Assembly (NCBI GenBank): GCA_964419225.1
Contig: CAYQPF010000120.1
Coordinates: forward strand, 1-15,221
Length of the DNA: 15,221 nucleotides
Reading direction: 5' to 3'
DNA from: CAYQPF01 sp964419225
GTDB lineage: Bacteria; Cloacimonadota; Cloacimonadia; Cloacimonadales; CAYQPF01
Part shown: positions 5,329-12,635 of the stretch, piece by piece
Layout: every line of letters begins with the position of its first letter
Position numbering within the stretch: the stretch's first letter is position 1
Program-made: the position numbers and the translations under genes
Notes under the pieces: generated by a model
What the model saw: the letters and a program-made list of their open reading frames with translations, nothing else
Database searches by the model: none
Told to the model about the DNA's origin: nothing

Positions 5329-6663
5329 ATGACTAAACAAGAATTTATCGAAAAAATTGCTGTCATGAATCCTGGAGAATCCGAATTCTTACAAGCAGTA
5401 AAGGAAGTTGTGGATTCGGTTTGGGATGAGTATCAAGCCCATCCGAAACTAGTTAATGCTAATATTTTGGAAAGAATAACTGAACCTGAAAGAACCATTA
5501 TTTTCAGAGTTCCCTGGGTTAATGATAAAGGCGAAGTAAAAGTCAATAGAGGTTATCGCATAGAATTTAACAGTGCTATTGGACCATACAAAGGTGGTTT
5601 AAGATTCCATCCCAGTGTTAACTTGAGTATTTTGAAGTTCTTGGGCTTCGAACAAATCTTCAAAAACTCTCTGACAACACTTCCCATGGGTGGTGGTAAA
5701 GGTGGTTCAAATTTTGATGCCAAGGGTAAATCAGATGGTGAAATCATGCGGTTCTGTCAGTCATTTATGGCTGAATTATTCCGCCACATTGGTCCCAATA
5801 CCGACGTTCCTGCCGGAGATATCGGCGTGGGTGGAAGAGAAATCGGGTATATGTTCGGCATGTACAAAAAACTGAAAAATGAATTTACCGGAGTTTTAAC
5901 AGGTAAAGGACTCAATTGGGGCGGTAGTCGGATCAGACCAGAAGCTACAGGCTTTGGTGTTGTTTACTTTGCCGCAGAACAATTGAAAACTATTGGGTTA
6001 AGCCTGGAAAATAAGACAGTAGCCGTTTCTGGCTTCGGTAATGTAGCCTGGGGTGCTTGTATTAAAGTCAATCAATTAGGTGGCAAAGTTGTTACTCTCT
6101 CCGGCCCTGATGGATACATCTATGATCCTACTGGCATCAAAGGTGAAAAAGTCGATTATCTGCTCGAAATGAGAGCTTCCAACCGTGATTGTGTAAAAGA
6201 CTATGCGGATCAATTCGGAGTAGAATTCTTTGCTAATCGCAGACCATGGGAAGTAAAATGTGATCTTGCTTTACCTTGTGCTACACAAAATGAACTGGAT
6301 CTCAAGGATGCTCAAAAACTCATTGTCAACGGTGTGACTTGTGTTACAGAAGGTGCAAATATGCCCTGTACACCTGAAGCAGTAGAGCTCTTTCAAAAAC
6401 ATAAAGTCCTATTTGCTCCGGGAAAAGCTTCTAATGCCGGTGGAGTTGCAACTTCAGGTTTGGAAATGTCTCAAAACAGCTTAAGATTAAGCTGGGGTGT
6501 CGAAGAAGTAGATGCCCGTTTATTGGAAATCATGAAAAATATCCACACTGCCTGTGTTAAGCACGGAACTGAAGCAGATGGCTATATAAACTATGTTAAT
6601 GGTGCTAATGTTGCCGGATTCATGAAAGTAGCCAATGCTATGCTTGACCATGGTGTAGTATAA
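5329..6663 (+). CDS. gdhA: Hexameric glutamate dehydrogenase
   Basis: This enzyme interconverts 2-oxoglutarate plus ammonium and glutamate, linking carbon and nitrogen metabolism in the cytoplasm. The 444 residues match the roughly 450-residue hexameric bacterial class. KGGLRFHP and PMGGGKGGSNFD carry the substrate lysines, with the catalytic-type lysine at K124. D164 in VPAGDIGVGGREIG aligns with the catalytic aspartate. The Rossmann motif GFGNVA is at 235-240, and PCATQNELD and GKASNAGGVATSG follow. The nucleotide-domain stretch LSGPDGYIYDP is the type found both in the NAD enzyme of Clostridium symbiosum and in dual or NADP enzymes, so I do not assign the cofactor. It is second in a two-gene unit behind a sigma-54-like promoter, with a terminator about 50 bases after the stop. 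Confidence 0.97.
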   Translation: MTKQEFIEKIAVMNPGESEFLQAVKEVVDSVWDEYQAHPKLVNANILERITEPERTIIFRVPWVNDKGEVKVNRGYRIEFNSAIGPYKGGLRFHPSVNLSILKFLGFEQIFKNSLTTLPMGGGKGGSNFDAKGKSDGEIMRFCQSFMAELFRHIGPNTDVPAGDIGVGGREIGYMFGMYKKLKNEFTGVLTGKGLNWGGSRIRPEATGFGVVYFAAEQLKTIGLSLENKTVAVSGFGNVAWGACIKVNQLGGKVVTLSGPDGYIYDPTGIKGEKVDYLLEMRASNRDCVKDYADQFGVEFFANRRPWEVKCDLALPCATQNELDLKDAQKLIVNGVTCVTEGANMPCTPEAVELFQKHKVLFAPGKASNAGGVATSGLEMSQNSLRLSWGVEEVDARLLEIMKNIHTACVKHGTEADGYINYVNGANVAGFMKVANAMLDHGVV

Positions 6664-6713
6664 CCAAATCTCTTTAAAATTGATCACACTCCTGTGATAA
6701 TGAATACCACACA

Positions 6714-6751
6714 AGGGGAGGGGAATTCCATCTCCCCTCTCTTTTTCTTTT
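6714..6751 (+). terminator. Intrinsic terminator after gdhA
   Basis: AGGGGAG (6714-6720) pairs with CTCCCCT (6732-6738), enclosing an 11-base loop that includes GGAATTCC. The stem is followed by TCTCTTTTTCTTTT. It is the first terminator met by gdhA transcripts. Confidence 0.8.
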
Positions 6752-6779
6752 CAAAATATTACCATTAGTAGTCATTTTA

Positions 6780-6807
6780 ACCATTTTGTTGACCTCAACA
6801 AAATGGT
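6780..6807. repeat. Perfect 13-bp palindrome between convergent operons
   Basis: ACCATTTTGTTGA (6780-6792) and TCAACAAAATGGT (6795-6807) are perfectly complementary with only CC between them. No T-run follows on either strand. It lies between two terminators in the convergent gdhA/era gap. It may be a protein-binding palindrome or a transcript-end hairpin. Confidence 0.7.
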
Positions 6808-6839
6808 CGGTAAACAATTCTATTGTCTATTAAATAATT

Positions 6840-6871
6840 AAAGAGGCGATCCTCGGACCGCCTCTTTTTTT
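6840..6871. terminator. Bidirectional terminator between gdhA and era
   Basis: AAAGAGGCG (6840-6848) pairs with CGCCTCTTT (6859-6867) over nine base pairs, and T6865-T6871 forms a T-run on the + strand. On the - strand the same stem is followed by CTCTTTAATTATTT, a weaker but usable U-tract for the uppP-holA-era transcript. Convergent genes often share such an element. Confidence 0.85.
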
Positions 6872-6913
6872 ATACACTACACAATTCTGGAATCCGGTTA
6901 TCTCTTCTCCACA

Positions 6914-6941
6914 TTAATAATTGATAATTAATAATTATCAA
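6914..6941. repeat. TTRATAA heptamer array, second locus
   Basis: The consecutive 7-base units are TTAATAA, TTGATAA, TTAATAA and TTATCAA, ending just before the era stop. They are the same family as 89-116. In both places the array follows a pyrimidine-rich CTCT-type run. Confidence 0.65.
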
Positions 6942-6942
6942 C

Positions 6943-7833
6943 CTATCTGTATCCAAATTCCTTCAAAGCATTAACTTTCTTTCTCCAGCCCGGCTTGATC
7001 TTCAGCCAGAGCTTCAAAGTCACCCTTTTCTGAGTCAGTTTATGAATTTCTTTCTCGGCATTTATTCTGATCTCTTTGATCTTTTCCCCATTCTTGCCCA
7101 GGATAATAGGCTTCTGAGAATCCCTTTCGATCCAGATATTCGCCCAGATCTCTGATTTATTCGGCAGATCTTTGTATAACTCCACCGTAACTGCTGTACT
7201 ATATGGAATTTCTTCATCATAATTCAGGAAGATCTGCTCTCTGATAATTTCCTGCACAAAGAAACGCATCGGCATATCTGATAGATCTTCGGGATTAAAG
7301 AACGGTGGATTCAGAGGAATAAACTGGGTGATATACTCTATCAGCTCTGTAAAATCTGTATCATTAAGAGCTGAAATTGTAAAGATCTTATCGAAATGTT
7401 CAGCCAACATTTGCGTCTTTTCTTCGATCATACCCGGCTTTGCCAGATCTATCTTATTCAATAAAGCTACTTTCGGCTTTTTTAGTGGTTTCAGTAAATC
7501 ACATACTTCATTATCATAATCAGTCGGATAATTAATGACATCTGTAATGTACAGAATCAAATCGGCATCCTTCAGAGCTTCCATAACATAATTCAACATT
7601 CTCTGATGCAGCTCATATCTTGGCTTTAGGAACCCTGGTGTATCCAAAAAGATGATTTGTCTTTTTTCATCCGAGAAAAAACCCTTGATACTGTGTCTCG
7701 TGGTTTGGGGTTTGGGCGATATGATCGAGAGCTTCTCTCCGATCAATTTATTCATAAGTGTGGATTTACCCACATTGGGCTTGCCTATGATGGACACGAA
7801 CCCCGATTTGAAATTTAAGTCTATATCTTGCAT
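6943..7833 (-). CDS. era: GTPase Era, 16S rRNA maturation factor
   Basis: Era is an essential GTPase that binds the 3' end of 16S rRNA and assists 30S assembly. The 296 residues match the family length. The N-terminal GTPase domain shows GKPNVGKST (17-25), SPKPQTTRH switch I, DTPGF and NKIDL. The C-terminal KH domain carries GKNGEKIKEI, the RNA-binding GxxG loop (here GKNG). The start ATG at 7833 lies 13 bases inside holA, has no good ribosome binding site and has an in-frame stop just upstream. Translation probably depends on coupling to holA. It is the last gene of the uppP-holA-era operon. Confidence 0.96.
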   Translation of the reverse strand: MQDIDLNFKSGFVSIIGKPNVGKSTLMNKLIGEKLSIISPKPQTTRHSIKGFFSDEKRQIIFLDTPGFLKPRYELHQRMLNYVMEALKDADLILYITDVINYPTDYDNEVCDLLKPLKKPKVALLNKIDLAKPGMIEEKTQMLAEHFDKIFTISALNDTDFTELIEYITQFIPLNPPFFNPEDLSDMPMRFFVQEIIREQIFLNYDEEIPYSTAVTVELYKDLPNKSEIWANIWIERDSQKPIILGKNGEKIKEIRINAEKEIHKLTQKRVTLKLWLKIKPGWRKKVNALKEFGYR

Positions 7834-8843
7834 ATATTATATACCAACATCTCCATTAATATGTTTTCTTTCACATTCAGCGACTTTAAGTCAGCATCGG
7901 CTTTGAGCAGGAGAGCGAATACCTTTCTTAACTTGGGCTGAGGGTATTTATTGGCAAAGAGCATATAGTCTTTGCGGAAAAAATTATGTACTTCATTCAG
8001 GTGATAACTCATTATTTCGGAATCACCTATTTTATTTTTACGACAGGCATTAACTTTCCAGATCAGGGTAAAAAATCTGGCTAACATAGTTGTCATCATC
8101 ACAGCAGCTTCATCATTCTCCAAAAGATTATCCAGAATGGACAATGAAATTGTAACATCCTTTTTACCTATGGCATTCTGCAATTCAAATATTGTATAGA
8201 CTTTGTTTTTACATACACAGGATAACACATCTTCATATGTAATATTCTTTCTTGTCCCAATATACAAAGCCAACTTGTCCAACTCATTAAAAGCAGTAAA
8301 ATAATCCAATGGAATGGAATTAATAAAAAGATCAGTTGCTCTGCCTTCGAAGATCAGCCCTCTCATCTTTAACTCATCATTCAACCATACCCTGAGATCC
8401 ACAGGAGAATAAGGCTGCTTACACTGGACACTGATTGACTTTTCCAGGATAGTCTTATAAACCGCATACTTTTTGTCCGGCTTATCATCCAGAATGATCA
8501 GAACTGATGTTTCTGCAGGATCATTGAGATATGGAATTAACTTCTTTCTCTCATCAGCTTTGATCTTCTCAAAATCCCGAACAACCAACACTCTCTTCTC
8601 AGCCAGAAATGGCATCATTTCTACTTGCTCAAGTATTGTCTCCGCCTGACATTCATCCCCGTAAAGAGTCAGAAAATCAAACTCATCATTAACCTTGATA
8701 TGCATAGCCTTGATTAGCGTCTGTAACACCTTCTCTTTTAGATAATTCTCCTGACCGTAAATGTAGAACAGTAAATCTTTCTTATAGTTCAGATGCACGG
8801 ACATAAATTCCGGATAAAGAAAATCACGCTTACGATGCGGCAT
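7821..8843 (-). CDS. holA: DNA polymerase III delta subunit
   Basis: HolA is the clamp-loader subunit that opens the sliding clamp. The product of about 340 residues matches the family length. Recognition rests on the N-terminal LLFYIYGQENYLKEKVLQ (pattern YxxYGxExxLxxE), EKRVLVVRDFEKI, and the mid-protein FELQNAIGKKD and LLENDEAAVMMTTMLARFF. The delta subunit normally lacks ATPase motifs, and none is seen. I place the start at ATG 8843, which overlaps the uppP stop as TAATG. ATG 8804 (13 residues shorter) is a reasonable alternative because neither has a strong binding site. An earlier in-frame codon at 8894 is buried in uppP. The 3' end overlaps era by 13 bases. Confidence 0.9.
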   Translation of the reverse strand: MPHRKRDFLYPEFMSVHLNYKKDLLFYIYGQENYLKEKVLQTLIKAMHIKVNDEFDFLTLYGDECQAETILEQVEMMPFLAEKRVLVVRDFEKIKADERKKLIPYLNDPAETSVLIILDDKPDKKYAVYKTILEKSISVQCKQPYSPVDLRVWLNDELKMRGLIFEGRATDLFINSIPLDYFTAFNELDKLALYIGTRKNITYEDVLSCVCKNKVYTIFELQNAIGKKDVTISLSILDNLLENDEAAVMMTTMLARFFTLIWKVNACRKNKIGDSEIMSYHLNEVHNFFRKDYMLFANKYPQPKLRKVFALLLKADADLKSLNVKENILMEMLVYNICKI

Positions 8844-9652
8844 TAATATCCCATCAGAATAAATGTGGTTGCAACAACGGATAATCCCCAACAATAATAG
8901 GAGAAATATTTCAACTTCTGCCTTTTGATCAATGATAACAGAAAATGTATGACCATATATCCCGAAACAAATGCTGCAAATATACCTGCAATATAATTAA
9001 TGATCAGATCTGGATTCATATTCATCAAATTTTCAACTTCTGATAAACTGGCTCCTAAAATTGCCGGAACTGATAAAAGAAATGAATATACTGCTGCATC
9101 TTCTCTCTTGATCCCGGTATATAAAGAAACAGCGATCGTTGTTCCTGAACGTGAAATTCCGGGTGTAATAGCTATTGCCTGTCCTAACCCGATGATCAAA
9201 GCTCTGCCAATTCCCATCGCTCCGGATGGCACATCACTTTTCTTTACTTTATCAGACATAAAAACAATTATACCTGTAACCGACAGCATAATTGCCACTA
9301 ATAACGGACTGCCAAACATACTCTCAAATCTGGGCTTAAAAGTAAATCCGATCACCCCGGTAACTATTGTTGAAATTAACATGAACCAAATCAGATTCAG
9401 ATTGTATTTTATCTCTGGTTCCTTGCTGGTACAATGGAACAGAGCATTAAACAATCTGCCGATATCTTTCTTAAAATACAGTATCACAGCCAATAAAGAA
9501 CCAAAATGCAACATTACTTCAAACGAAAGATCCTGAGAAACCGTGTTTCCCATAAAGTGCTCAAATAAAACCAAATGCCCGGAACTGCTTACAGGAAGGA
9601 ACTCTGTCAAACCCTGTACAAATCCCAAAACTATGCTTTCCACAATATTCAT
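8843..9652 (-). CDS. uppP: Undecaprenyl-diphosphate phosphatase (BacA family)
   Basis: UppP dephosphorylates undecaprenyl diphosphate, recycling the lipid carrier for peptidoglycan and O-antigen; high copy gives bacitracin resistance in known cases. The 269-residue integral membrane protein has several hydrophobic spans. It carries both family signatures, QGLTEFLPVSSSGHL near residues 14-28 and PGISRSGTT in the second half. AGAGG (9659-9663 on the opposite strand) precedes the ATG by six bases. It is the first gene of the operon with holA and era, and its stop overlaps the holA start by one base. Confidence 0.96.
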   Translation of the reverse strand: MNIVESIVLGFVQGLTEFLPVSSSGHLVLFEHFMGNTVSQDLSFEVMLHFGSLLAVILYFKKDIGRLFNALFHCTSKEPEIKYNLNLIWFMLISTIVTGVIGFTFKPRFESMFGSPLLVAIMLSVTGIIVFMSDKVKKSDVPSGAMGIGRALIIGLGQAIAITPGISRSGTTIAVSLYTGIKREDAAVYSFLLSVPAILGASLSEVENLMNMNPDLIINYIAGIFAAFVSGYMVIHFLLSLIKRQKLKYFSYYCWGLSVVATTFILMGY

Positions 9653-9699
9653 TCAATACCTCTATTCCTCTTTTTAGGAGATTAAATTTTCCTTAGAAG

Positions 9700-9726
9700 A
9701 TTATTTTGAGGGGCATATTCAGTCAA
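9700..9726 (-). promoter_or_regulatory. Candidate promoter of uppP-holA-era
   Basis: On the - strand TTGACT (9726-9721) is followed after 15 bases by AATAAT (9705-9700). The -10 differs from consensus at one base. The spacer is short, so this is a tentative call. Confidence 0.35.
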
Positions 9727-9818
9727 CTGATATTTATAAAGGAAGGATTTGTATGCCGTAGGACTCGTGACAAAATAATGTTTGCATTTCATCATGTATC
9801 AAGTACAGGCTTCTCTAA

Positions 9819-9833
9819 TTGTCCCTAGGACAA
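9819..9833. repeat. Small hairpin TTGTCC-CTA-GGACAA
   Basis: This is a perfect 6-bp stem followed by AAGATGT. It has the same design as 9885-9898, a GTCC/GGAC hairpin directly followed by RAAAGAT. The two probably belong to one dispersed repeat family. Confidence 0.6.
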
Positions 9834-9844
9834 AAGATGTATAG

Positions 9845-9864
9845 CCTGCAGCTTTAGCTGCAGG
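9845..9864. repeat. Hairpin CCTGCAGCT-TT-AGCTGCAGG
   Basis: This is a perfect 9-bp inverted repeat around TT, followed by TATAAA and no T-run. It sits between two GTCC/GGAC hairpins, suggesting a composite intergenic repeat. Confidence 0.75.
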
Positions 9865-9884
9865 TATAAACAACCACAAATCCC

Positions 9885-9898
9885 CGTCCGATAGGACG
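9885..9898. repeat. Small hairpin CGTCC-GATA-GGACG
   Basis: This is a 5-bp stem with a GATA loop, followed by AAAGATTATT. It is the second member of the GTCC/GGAC-RAAAGAT family in this cluster. Confidence 0.6.
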
Positions 9899-10128
9899 AA
9901 AGATTATTATTCGAGGCTTATCCTGATGTTTATAATTTTGTTAAATACTATTTTATTTGTTTGATAAATCTAACTATGCTTCATATGTATTACTAAACTA
10001 ATTGACACCTTTATTTTGTCTCGACCCCTTAGAGGTATATCTATGTATTTTAGTCTGGGTGCAACAAAATAATCGTTAATGTCATTTATCAATTACCTCT
10101 AAAATCTTACATGCCAACCATATAATTT

Positions 10129-10164
10129 CCTCTCCCTGGTCCAGGGAGAGGATTAAGGTGAGGG
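10129..10164. repeat. Hairpin repeat with GAGAGG...GGTGAG tail, second locus
   Basis: CCTCTCCCTGG (10129-10139) and CCAGGGAGAGG (10141-10151) form a perfect 11-bp inverted repeat around one T. The tail ATTAAGGTGAGGG follows. The layout parallels 40-73. It lies just beyond the end of the lipoprotein operon but has no T-run on either strand, so it is not a canonical terminator. Confidence 0.7.
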
Positions 10165-10182
10165 TGGAAACCGTCTTCCTAG

Positions 10183-10878
10183 CTACTTTGTTATCGTTAT
10201 TGTCCCATGTTTCGATACTGGTACCTTGTTCTCTGCATCAAGATTCACTTTCGGGTTCTTCTGCCCTGTTGGTAAATATTTGTCCATCGTAGTCATATTG
10301 GTAGCATATGCATTCGGAAAATAGTCTTCAAATGCTGTCTTGATCGAAGATTCTATTAACTGACCCAGCAAATTACTGTTGTTTGATTGTAAAATCACAG
10401 TCGTATCTGTTCTAAAATCCCATAATGTCTCTGCTGTTGTCGTACTGATTAGAGCATAACTGGCACTTATATCCAAATTACCGGAAAAACCAATCGACTT
10501 ATCCCATTTTTCTATTTTTGTCACTAACACGGCATCAGCTCCAAAGAATTTCTTAAAATTCTTATATACTTCCGGTGAAAGAACTTCTGTATCATATAAG
10601 CCTTCGTCCCTCAAAATATTAAACATAGGCTCCACAGGGATAGGATAATACCCCTTCAACCCAAGAGGTTCAGCCAAAGAACAGGAAAAATATTCTTTTG
10701 CTTCAGCTGCTGTAGATTTGTTAATTGGAGGCAAAATAAGAACTGTGATCGGTTTATTGTTATCATACATCTTAGGATAAGTTACCCGCATTGGCTGCAT
10801 ATTGGAAACCATAGGGGCACAACCATTTATTACCAGTATAACAATAACTGTCATTAAAAGAATACTCGTTTTTTTCAT
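10183..10878 (-). CDS. DUF799/GNA1162-family lipoprotein
   Basis: This 231-residue lipoprotein has an N-terminal signal ending in INGC (C20). The mature part shows the GNA1162-like pattern: VLILPPINKS near the start, SLAEPLGLKGYYPIPVE, FFGADAVLVTKIEKW, and ETLWDFR. In Neisseria the homologue (GNA1162) is a surface-associated lipoprotein with a TolB-like fold encoded beside CsgG-like and DUF4810 lipoproteins, as here. I chose ATG 10878 because AGGTGA lies just upstream and MKKTSILLM gives a textbook signal peptide. GTG 10887 would add three residues. The gene is last in the operon. Its role is probably in an outer-membrane lipoprotein complex, but the function is not established. Confidence 0.88.
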   Translation of the reverse strand: MKKTSILLMTVIVILVINGCAPMVSNMQPMRVTYPKMYDNNKPITVLILPPINKSTAAEAKEYFSCSLAEPLGLKGYYPIPVEPMFNILRDEGLYDTEVLSPEVYKNFKKFFGADAVLVTKIEKWDKSIGFSGNLDISASYALISTTTAETLWDFRTDTTVILQSNNSNLLGQLIESSIKTAFEDYFPNAYATNMTTMDKYLPTGQKNPKVNLDAENKVPVSKHGTITITK

Positions 10879-10888
10879 CACGGTCACC

Positions 10889-11239
10889 TCACTTCCCTGT
10901 ATTAAGCTTTTTAATTAGCGTATCTATAAATTGAGCAGATTCTTTCCAGGTATTTTTTTCTAATTCAAAATACTTGGCAGCTTCTCCATTATTGCCATCG
11001 CCTAACAGTATTAATGCATGCTCACAATAGATACCAGGAGGAACTGGTGTACCTTTGCTCTTGGACTTTTCCTCAATATTTACCAGTACTTTCAAAAAGT
11101 CTTTTTTACTGTTATCATCCCTTTTTTTAATGTAGTTATAATACTTTTTTGAATAATCTCCATAATAAAGATATTCAACCTTGGGAGCACATCCTGTCAA
11201 AACTATTGTCAAAAATAGTGTCATTATCATGTATCTCAT
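10889..11239 (-). CDS. DUF4810 family lipoprotein
   Basis: This 116-residue lipoprotein has a lipobox LTGC (C17). The mature region fits DUF4810: VEYLYYGDYSKKYYNY after the signal, then PPGIYCEHALILLGDGNNGE and FELEKNTWKESAQFIDTL. The family pattern is a YxWGxY-like start, PPGxxAE and a helical EKxxxPESxxFMDxL end, suggesting a small TPR-like helical fold. ATG 11239 overlaps the stop of the preceding lipoprotein gene (ATGA), with GAGGTGA a few bases upstream. It sits between the small PEGA-like lipoprotein and the DUF799 gene. Function is unknown beyond membership of the conserved lipoprotein set. Confidence 0.88.
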   Translation of the reverse strand: MRYMIMTLFLTIVLTGCAPKVEYLYYGDYSKKYYNYIKKRDDNSKKDFLKVLVNIEEKSKSKGTPVPPGIYCEHALILLGDGNNGEAAKYFELEKNTWKESAQFIDTLIKKLNTGK

Positions 11240-11559
11240 GGAACATTCACCTCTATGGTTACTGAGTTGGAAATCAATACTTTCTGAGAAATGATTTTCT
11301 CCTTATTTCTCAAAATCACTAAATCATACATTCCAGTCTTCAATTCCAGGATTGCAGGCTTATTGTCTTTATCAAACTGCAAATGCACAACTGCATTATT
11401 CATCAATAATACAATTTTGTCTGTATTCCCGACCAATTGTAAATAACCTGTATCCTTGCCTGCTTTTGCTGTTTCATTTATTTTCGCAACACTGCATCCG
11501 CCTACTATGATGAAAAACACCATAAACAAACCAGCTATAAGTATAAATGCTTTTTTCAT
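11236..11559 (-). CDS. Small PEGA-like lipoprotein
   Basis: This 107-residue protein has a long hydrophobic signal ending in IVGGC (C22), a plausible though not ideal lipobox. The mature 85 residues look all-beta: GYLQLVGNTDKIVLLMNN, then LELKTGMYDLVILRN and SQKVLISNSVTIEVNV. The LKxGxYxxxxxxxxKxxxxQxVxISNxxTxExxV pattern resembles PEGA-type beta-sandwich domains. I do not recognise a specific family. It is inserted between the CsgG-like and DUF4810 genes of an otherwise familiar trio. AGGAAG precedes the ATG by five bases, and its stop overlaps the next start, so all four are likely one operon. Confidence 0.8.
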   Translation of the reverse strand: MKKAFILIAGLFMVFFIIVGGCSVAKINETAKAGKDTGYLQLVGNTDKIVLLMNNAVVHLQFDKDNKPAILELKTGMYDLVILRNKEKIISQKVLISNSVTIEVNVP

Positions 11560-11568
11560 GACATCTTC

Positions 11569-12522
11569 CTATTTTACTTCTGAAACATATAATTCTTTCA
11601 GTGAAGTATTATCCAAAGAACCTTCAATTATTTGACATATGGACATCTCTGTTATATCCTGGCCTGGAACTAATGTCACTACCTTGATTTTGGCTATACT
11701 GGTCGATGGCAATTCAATAGGAATCCCGGTCTGTGGATTCATGACCTGTTTGCCCCTCTTGTTTACATTAAAAATGTCACCAACTTTGATCCCCTGCAAC
11801 TGACCTCCGGAAATATAAACACTCCCTTTATCCACTTCCAGAATATAAGACTTCCAAGGCTCATTGTACAATTTGTTCAACAAATTCTGCACAACACTGG
11901 AAATTGCTGCATCAATCGCTTTATCCGAAAGTGTCTCATCAAATCCGGCCTGTGAACCCATTCCCAGAACAGTCCCAACCTCAACCGTAGCTTCGCCTGA
12001 ACCCTCTTCTCCATAAATGATCAACCCGGTTCTTGTATCTACGATCCTAAGAGTTACCTTCGCATATGCTGTCTGTGCTTTGGTCCTGTCTATCAGCCCC
12101 ACATTTCCCGTCACCTTCCTGCCAAACTCAGAAATAGAACCTACGATCATATAATCAGCAGGAATATTATACTTCTGAATATTTGAGATCTTCTGCTCAT
12201 TTGAGATAGCAATGGTATCCTGTCTTTCGATAAGTATAAAATTATTGGTCATAGCCAGCTTGGAAGTTAAAATATCCGAAGCCTGCTTCGACATTCTGTC
12301 TTTGACATTGGTTCCCTCTGTCAGAAAACTGTTGGCAGCCTTTGTTTCATTCGAAAATCTGCCAATAGCTATCTTGCGTTTAAAATTGAACTGCTGTTGT
12401 ACCTGCGGTGGCTGCTTATTTATCGGTGCAATTTCTGTCACTGGTTGTACACTCTTTGACTGATGACTGGCACAACCTATTAGCAATAAAAAAACAGCGA
12501 ATAACAAGATAAATTTCTTCAT
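11569..12522 (-). CDS. CsgG-family lipoprotein with FlgT-C-like end
   Basis: This 317-residue lipoprotein has a lipobox LIGC (C17). The CsgG domain covers about residues 48-215: RKIAIGRFSNET, LTSKLAMTNNFILIERQD, ADYMIVGSISEFG, and VTLRIVDTRTGLIIYGEEGSGEA. The remainder (from about 225) has YISGGQLQGIKVGDIFNV and resembles the FlgT C-terminal domain seen in many CsgG-like proteins. CsgG itself forms an outer-membrane secretion channel for curli, but no curli genes are nearby. By context this belongs to the CsgG-DUF4810-DUF799 lipoprotein set, so a curli role is unlikely. AAGGAG (12530-12535) precedes the ATG, and a TTGACA promoter lies further upstream. It is the first gene of the four-gene operon. 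Confidence 0.9.
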   Translation of the reverse strand: MKKFILLFAVFLLLIGCASHQSKSVQPVTEIAPINKQPPQVQQQFNFKRKIAIGRFSNETKAANSFLTEGTNVKDRMSKQASDILTSKLAMTNNFILIERQDTIAISNEQKISNIQKYNIPADYMIVGSISEFGRKVTGNVGLIDRTKAQTAYAKVTLRIVDTRTGLIIYGEEGSGEATVEVGTVLGMGSQAGFDETLSDKAIDAAISSVVQNLLNKLYNEPWKSYILEVDKGSVYISGGQLQGIKVGDIFNVNKRGKQVMNPQTGIPIELPSTSIAKIKVVTLVPGQDITEMSICQIIEGSLDNTSLKELYVSEVK

Positions 12523-12550
12523 ATTTTTACTCCTTCGATAAAATCAACAA

Positions 12551-12579
12551 AATATTGAACTATTGGATTTAGATGTCAA
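12551..12579 (-). promoter_or_regulatory. Candidate sigma-70-type promoter of the lipoprotein operon
   Basis: On the - strand a perfect TTGACA (12579-12574) is followed after exactly 17 bases by AATATT (12556-12551), which matches four of six consensus bases. The CsgG start is about 30 bases further on. Confidence 0.55.
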
Positions 12580-12635
12580 GAAAAATAATGATCTTTAATC
12601 ATAAACCCGGACTATTGCTTCGAATCTATTCCCAT

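Larger units (their letters stand above)
9653..10182. other. Gene-free 530-base stretch with hairpin repeats
   Basis: No coding region is supported in any frame. The right part next to uppP holds its likely promoter. Bases 9753-9910 hold a cluster of short hairpins (listed separately), and 10129-10164 holds a hairpin repeat. The AT-rich middle (about 9920-10080) shows nothing I can interpret. It separates two - strand operons. Confidence 0.75.

Noticed and set aside
8844..8894. holA start at 8894
   Set aside because: This would overlap uppP by about 50 bases with no binding site. ATG 8843 forms the common TAATG overlap.
9000..9536. 178-codon + strand frame opposite uppP
   Set aside because: It is the antisense of a well-conserved membrane protein gene, has no recognisable domain, and its hydrophobicity mirrors the opposite strand.
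10129..10151. Hairpin as terminator of the lipoprotein operon
   Set aside because: The stem is strong, but neither strand has a following T-run, and the tail matches another intergenic hairpin. It is better called a repeat element.
9653..10182. tRNA or other standard RNA gene in the long gap
   Set aside because: I found no cloverleaf with a TTCRA loop. The hairpins are too short and unlinked to fit a known RNA class by eye.
11569..12522. Curli secretion channel CsgG proper
   Set aside because: There are no csgA/B/E/F-like genes nearby. The neighbours and the FlgT-like C terminus fit the broader CsgG-like lipoprotein set.
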